A stretch of 64,000 bases of DNA, from positions 1 to 64,000 of the forward strand of contig JALAGS010000069.1 of assembly GCA_022712315.1 (NCBI GenBank), read 5' to 3'. The notes beneath the pieces are model-generated. The model had not been told where the DNA came from and searched no databases. It worked only from the letters and a program-made list of their open reading frames with translations. This DNA is from Sphingobacterium sp. Lineage in GTDB: Bacteria; Bacteroidota; Bacteroidia; Sphingobacteriales; Sphingobacteriaceae. Of the stretch, positions 59,373 through 64,000 are shown piece after piece; positions within the stretch are counted from its first letter, which is position 1; every line of letters begins with the position of its first letter. The translations under genes and the position numbers were made by a program.

Positions 59373-61136
59373 TTAATTCCATCCCGTATTCTGTACAAGG
59401 TTGCTATATTTAAGTACTTCACTGTACGGGATCGGACCATAGTACATATAGGTTTCGTAAAGTCTATTTTCAACCGGGATTTCCGTGTAGCTGTTGTTAC
59501 TTATGCTGATTCCTTTTGCAGCAACATTGATATCCATCTTCCAGCGGCGGAGGTCCCAAAACCGAAATCCTTCAAAGCAGAGCTCCAGTCGGCGTTCGTT
59601 GCGGATGAGCTGCCGCATTTGATCTTTATTGTTTTTTACTTGCTCCAGGTAAGGATCGCCATTGTTGGTGCCGACACCGGCACGTCTGCGAATAGCTTTG
59701 ATGATATCGTAAGCAGAGAACGTAAAGGTCCCCATGCCTGTAGGTCCCCAGGCTTCATTAGCTGCCTCGGCATAAGCCAGATACATTTCTGTCATCCGTA
59801 GGCGGACATTGAAATGCATTTGTTGGGTCGGGGATGATGGATTTAGATTAACGTCCTGACGTAGGAGCTTTTTGAGGTAATAGCCCGTTCGTGTAGATGT
59901 TTCGACCTTATTTAGCCCATCGTTGGTTGGACTGTTGGCAGTGGTATTGATCGCTGTGCTGCTGACACCTGCAGTTGCTCCATTGACAATAATATAAGTC
60001 TTCAATCTAGGATCCCGCTTATCATAAGGATTGGCTTTATTGTAGGCCGAATTGGCATCTCCAATCGGATATCCATTTTCCATGGGGAAGGCATCAACCA
60101 GGTTTTGCGTGGGATTGAGTCTTCCTTTTCCAAATAATGTTGGTGGAAAATGGTCCTGTTCCATGCTATTGCTATTTCCTTTGTCGGTACGCCAAAGGAT
60201 TTCGGCGGGGTTTGATCCGGAGGTTAAACCGTCGACTACATCTTTATTGTACCAGGTAAATCCTTTAGGATCGATGCCACTGGGGCCGCCTTTGGCTTGG
60301 ATGACTTGTCCGGCATAGGTGGCCGCTTGCTCCCAAGTCGTTTTGCTGCCTTCACTGTATGCTGGACTTGCAGCCAATAATGCCGCTCTGGCGCGGATCG
60401 CCTGTGCGATGCGTTTGGTCATCCGGAGTTTGAAATAAGATCCGAATACGCGATTGTAATCGTCCTTATTGATCGTTCCTGCATATTTGGCCGGGATCTG
60501 ACTATCGGCGCTGATGTCTTCATAATCCATCGGCAACAGGTCTTCTGCTTTTTTGATGTCATCGTAGAGCTGTTGCATGCAGGTTTCAAATGGTGCCCGT
60601 GTATGGTTAAAGTCCGAATTGATGGTTTCGGGAGTCAGAAGGATGGGGACACCCATGATTTCCCCGGTACTTGATTTCCCAGCATGTGCCTGCAGCAGGT
60701 GAAACATAAATAGGGCACGAAGGCCATAAGCTTCACCTTTCATCCGGTCGTTGAATAGGACGCTGACCTTTGGATCCAGCGCCCATTCCACCTTATCGCT
60801 CAGGGATAAAAAGTTGTTGAGGTATTGCAAAGCTGCGTAACTGTTGCGCCATTGGTCGAAAGGGTTGTTTATGCTTGTCCATTGCCCCGTGGCTGTTTTA
60901 AGATAGGTGTTGCTTTTATCGTTGCTTACTGCATTGTCGGTGGCAACATCATCGAAGCTATAACTATTGCCCGGAACGCGGTTGTACCCGTTTAGGAGCA
61001 ATCCTTGGGCATACAGGGGACGGCTGTTGGCCGTTTCAATTTCAAGATTATTCTCTAGAGCCGGCTCAAACATATCTTCACAGGAGGAAAATAGTAAGCT
61101 ACTTAGGATGGCTATGGTTAGTATTCTTTTCATCAT
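59373..61136 (-). CDS. SusD/RagB-family xylan-binding lipoprotein
   Basis: A 587-residue lipoprotein with lipobox LLFSSC (lipidated C19) and mature start EDMFEPALENNLEI. The SusD-like N-terminal region includes MKGEAYGLRALFMFHLLQAH, and the RagB C-terminal region includes RLRMTEMYLAYAEAANEAWG and LIRNERRLELCFEGFRFWDL. It is longer than most SusD proteins, as is common for those in xylan loci. It pairs with the SusC encoded 21 bases upstream. The substrate assignment to xylan rests on the GH10 gene in the same operon. Confidence 0.94.
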   Translation of the reverse strand: MMKRILTIAILSSLLFSSCEDMFEPALENNLEIETANSRPLYAQGLLLNGYNRVPGNSYSFDDVATDNAVSNDKSNTYLKTATGQWTSINNPFDQWRNSYAALQYLNNFLSLSDKVEWALDPKVSVLFNDRMKGEAYGLRALFMFHLLQAHAGKSSTGEIMGVPILLTPETINSDFNHTRAPFETCMQQLYDDIKKAEDLLPMDYEDISADSQIPAKYAGTINKDDYNRVFGSYFKLRMTKRIAQAIRARAALLAASPAYSEGSKTTWEQAATYAGQVIQAKGGPSGIDPKGFTWYNKDVVDGLTSGSNPAEILWRTDKGNSNSMEQDHFPPTLFGKGRLNPTQNLVDAFPMENGYPIGDANSAYNKANPYDKRDPRLKTYIIVNGATAGVSSTAINTTANSPTNDGLNKVETSTRTGYYLKKLLRQDVNLNPSSPTQQMHFNVRLRMTEMYLAYAEAANEAWGPTGMGTFTFSAYDIIKAIRRRAGVGTNNGDPYLEQVKNNKDQMRQLIRNERRLELCFEGFRFWDLRRWKMDINVAAKGISISNNSYTEIPVENRLYETYMYYGPIPYSEVLKYSNLVQNTGWN

Positions 61137-61157
61137 TCTCGGTTTAAATATTTATGA

Positions 61158-64000
61158 TTAAAATAGTGCCTTGAGGCCGATGTTGAAAAAACGCATCTGC
61201 GGTGCCTGGCTAATATTGAGCTGCATTGTTTCCTTTTCCTTTGCGATCGTTAAAAGATTGGATCCCATAGCATAAATTCCCAGCTCGTGGATAAATTTGG
61301 AATTGAATAGACGCTTTGGGAAATCGTAAGAAAGCTGTACTTTGGACAGGTTGATGCGATCGGTTTTATAAAGCCAGAAGTCTGAGCTTCGGAAATTGTT
61401 GTCACTGTTGAACGTCGTAAGACGTGGGTAGGTAGCGGTTTCTTTGGTCGATTCCGTCCAACGATCACGCACTACTGCCGAATATTTGTCTTCCCCGTCG
61501 ACCCAAAAGTATGCGCTATTTTTGATGGCTTTGGCTCCGAACTGTCCAGTGGCAGCAGCAAATAGCGTAAAATTGTTCCATTTAACCGTCAGGTTGCAAC
61601 CTAGGGTCAGTGGGGCACCAGCCCATCCAGCTTTACCTAAATAAACTTCGTCGCGCGTATCAATAGTACCATCGCCGTTTTGGTCTTTATACTTGATGTC
61701 TCCGGGTTTTACCTCTCCGAATGAGGAAAATGCTGCATTGTCTATGTCGGCCTGACTATTATAAAACCCATCGTTTTGTAGTCCCCATATGGCATCCAAA
61801 GGCTTTCCAGCCCGGTTTTGATAGGCGAATTGGTATAATTCGTCACGTTGCACGGCCTTTGTCGAGTAATACATCCCATTGAAACCCAGTGATACAAAAG
61901 TTTGGTTTATTTGTTTGTTCAGATTGATGCCAAAGTCGACCCCGCGGCGTTCGTCACTGTTGTAATTGATGTAGGGAAGATCCGAGTAAACCGGCCAATA
62001 AGTCATAAAATACATCGGATACTGTGTTGCCGCCTGCACAAGGCCACCGCTCATCCGATTAAAAAAGTAAGAAGTATTGAAGGTGATTAAATTGTCGTAA
62101 AGTCCGCCCTCAAGGTTGACGTTAAATTCCTTGCGCTTAGGAAACTTCATGTTAGGATTGTCTCCGCGACGTCTATCAAAAGTATGGACGAGGTCGCCAT
62201 CGCGCCAGCTATACCAGGCAGCATCGTTGTAGGTGTAGTATCCCTGATAAAGATAATAATCGGAGATGTCCAGGTCGGTGTTTAAGATACCTGCAGAGGC
62301 GGACAATTTTAACTCATTGACAACTTTGCTGTTGGCGAGAAAATTTTCTTTTGACAGGCGCCAGGCAAGTGCTAACGTTGGTGAGAGAGCCTGACGGTTT
62401 CCTTGGGGCAATTTGGCCGAATGACTATAAGCGCTACTAAAGTCAACATAATATTTACTCGAATAGTTGTAGCCTAGTTGAAGTCCGAGGTTGGCATTGC
62501 TGATTTTGTGGTAGCTTCCAGAGGCAGCGATCTGAAACGCATTGGCCAATAGGATCGCCGAAACATGATGTTTATTGTCGTAGGTACGGTTAAAGTTTAG
62601 GGATCCATTGAGGCCGATGGTCTGCCTATAGGTGCTGCCACTGATATTTTGTATGCCGGATATACGGTCATCACCATATTTTGTCAGGCTACTTATGAGG
62701 TCCTTTCCGTCGTAGTTGTTCCACGAAGCCTGATAAACTGCATAATTGTTGTTATAGGATTGATTGTAATTTGACTGATAATCCACCGCGAGATTGGTTT
62801 TGAAAACGAGGCCTTCGAGGATATTTTTTAAGTCAAAATTCAAGCCGGTATTAAATTGAAACTGCCGGTTAAGATAGCGGTTTGTACCTCCGGCATAGAC
62901 ATTGGCAAAAGCATTGGTCTGGTCCAGCTGACTTCCGCCCAGCAGGTATTTGCCATCAATGAGAAAATTACTGTTGTTGACATAGACCATGGAGTTGACA
63001 TCGTTCTCTTCGATCATATCAATAGGGATGAGGGGGGAGAAGCGATGTGGCCGTCCGGTGGCCGCCGCACCCCAATAGTCCGTATTCACCCCTTTGGAAA
63101 TATAAAAACTGGCGGCAGCATCTACATTCAGGGAGATCAGATCATTGACTTTAACATCAATGTTGCCGCGCATATTAAATCTATTGGCGCCTCCGTTTTT
63201 TTTCGCCTGACCAAAATTGAGCAGGGAGCCTTCCGACCAAAACCCAAAGTTGGTATAGTATTGCGCGCGCTGATTGCCACCGGAAATTTCTGCGGTTGCA
63301 TCGTAACGGTTGTAATGATCTTTGATGTAGTCTGAGGCGTAGTAATCGACATTGGGATAACGATAAGGATTTGTTCCGGCGGCATGCTGGTAGATAGTTT
63401 CGGCACTATAAAGTGTAGAGAGACCATCATTCTGCCGGGCCTCGTTATAGAGTGTCATATATTCTGCTGAACCCAGGTATTTTGGATAACTGATTGCTGC
63501 ATTGATACCACTATTAGCTCTAATTTTAATTTGCTGATCACCAGCTTTTCCACGTTTTGTGCTTATGCTGATGACGCCTTTGGCTGCCCGGCTACCATAA
63601 AGGGCGATGGCATTGGCTCCTTTTAGCACACTGATCTGATCGATTTCTGTTGGCATAACGTTATTGGCGTCGCGCGGAAATCCATCCACTAAAACCAGAT
63701 AACCGCTCATCCCCCAAATATTGCCATTATAACCAGCAATAAAGGCGTCTAGATTCTCCAGACTGTAGGTGTTGTAACTCTTGTCGAGTACCTGTGGGAT
63801 GTTGATGGATTGAACATTGCCCATCAGGTCTTTTTTCGGAACTTTCCGGAAAGCAACCTGTACAAGTGCTGTACTGTCTATGCCGGTACTATCCGGACGA
63901 GCGGCTGTTGAAAATGCCGGGAATCTATTTTTATACTGTCTAATGGTTGGATTAAAGACTTCTTTGGCCATCCCATCGGTGACCGCTATGCAGTTTAATC
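61158..64000 (-). CDS. SusC/RagA-family TonB-dependent importer of the xylan PUL, 5' end outside the window
   Basis: The frame is open to the right edge of the window. The first ATG inside (63971) gives 937 residues, and the nine codons before it (LNCIAVTDG) read on without a stop, so the true start lies beyond 64000. The plug domain is intact (YLVLVDGFPRDANNVMP, IALYGSRAAKGVISISTKRG), and the barrel ends in NIGLKALF. The TonB-box-like segment is an unusual ALVQVAFRKVPKKDLMG instead of EVVVVGYG. Only about 35 residues separate the first visible ATG from it, so the usual carboxypeptidase-regulatory domain may be missing. It imports xylo-oligosaccharides with the following SusD. Confidence 0.93.
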   Translation of the reverse strand, partial: LNCIAVTDGMAKEVFNPTIRQYKNRFPAFSTAARPDSTGIDSTALVQVAFRKVPKKDLMGNVQSINIPQVLDKSYNTYSLENLDAFIAGYNGNIWGMSGYLVLVDGFPRDANNVMPTEIDQISVLKGANAIALYGSRAAKGVISISTKRGKAGDQQIKIRANSGINAAISYPKYLGSAEYMTLYNEARQNDGLSTLYSAETIYQHAAGTNPYRYPNVDYYASDYIKDHYNRYDATAEISGGNQRAQYYTNFGFWSEGSLLNFGQAKKNGGANRFNMRGNIDVKVNDLISLNVDAAASFYISKGVNTDYWGAAATGRPHRFSPLIPIDMIEENDVNSMVYVNNSNFLIDGKYLLGGSQLDQTNAFANVYAGGTNRYLNRQFQFNTGLNFDLKNILEGLVFKTNLAVDYQSNYNQSYNNNYAVYQASWNNYDGKDLISSLTKYGDDRISGIQNISGSTYRQTIGLNGSLNFNRTYDNKHHVSAILLANAFQIAASGSYHKISNANLGLQLGYNYSSKYYVDFSSAYSHSAKLPQGNRQALSPTLALAWRLSKENFLANSKVVNELKLSASAGILNTDLDISDYYLYQGYYTYNDAAWYSWRDGDLVHTFDRRRGDNPNMKFPKRKEFNVNLEGGLYDNLITFNTSYFFNRMSGGLVQAATQYPMYFMTYWPVYSDLPYINYNSDERRGVDFGINLNKQINQTFVSLGFNGMYYSTKAVQRDELYQFAYQNRAGKPLDAIWGLQNDGFYNSQADIDNAAFSSFGEVKPGDIKYKDQNGDGTIDTRDEVYLGKAGWAGAPLTLGCNLTVKWNNFTLFAAATGQFGAKAIKNSAYFWVDGEDKYSAVVRDRWTESTKETATYPRLTTFNSDNNFRSSDFWLYKTDRINLSKVQLSYDFPKRLFNSKFIHELGIYAMGSNLLTIAKEKETMQLNISQAPQMRFFNIGLKALF

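Noticed and set aside
59357..59473. N-terminal extension of the DUF1735-type gene to an ATG at 59473
   Set aside because: It would overlap the SusD gene by about 100 bases and place 39 polar residues before a good lipoprotein signal; the start at 59356 is better.

Overview
The window looks like a stretch of a Bacteroidota chromosome, most likely from the family Sphingobacteriaceae (a Sphingobacterium-like soil or plant-associated organism). The basis is four SusC/SusD pairs, a hybrid two-component regulator, an ECF sigma/FecR pair, many signal-peptide or lipoprotein glycoside hydrolases, and promoters that fit the Bacteroidota TTG / TAnnTTTG pattern. The genus is an inference; no rRNA or housekeeping marker lies in the window.

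Region 1 (1-10.7 kb) is mixed. It holds a NarL-type response regulator, a large secreted DUF5695 protein, a divergent 1134-residue multidomain GH43 protein, a small membrane-anchored protein, and an AraC regulator facing a two-gene operon (small membrane protein plus FAD monooxygenase).

Region 2 (10.7-34.0 kb) is a complete polysaccharide utilisation locus (PUL). A ten-gene minus-strand series runs SusC, SusD, IPT-domain surface glycan-binding protein, GH43, sialate/acetyl esterase, GH5, GH42, GH97, GH29, GH2. It is headed by a divergent hybrid two-component system. The binding protein and enzyme set suggest a branched, galactosylated, fucosylated and acetylated hemicellulose such as xyloglucan. 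No GH31 or GH3 gene is present in the locus.

Region 3 (34.1-41.5 kb) has a short unknown gene, a 600-base non-coding stretch with a broken mini-gene and a palindromic promoter, a SusC/SusD pair, and a second GH29 fucosidase with a Tat-like signal.

Region 4 (41.5-53.8 kb) has a tandem trypsin-like/PDZ protease facing an ECF sigma - FecR - STN-type SusC - SusD - DUF4843 - PKD-like lipoprotein - TlpA thioredoxin series. It contains no carbohydrate-active enzyme, so its substrate may not be a glycan.

Region 5 (53.9-64.0 kb) is a minus-strand xylan PUL: SusC (5' end outside the window), SusD, DUF1735/DUF5627-type surface protein, GH10 xylanase with an inserted carbohydrate-binding region, GH5 with a ricin-type domain, a terminator, then a CE6-like acetylxylan esterase. 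Together regions 2, 3 and 5 describe a plant cell wall hemicellulose degrader. I saw no tRNA, rRNA, CRISPR array or insertion sequence.
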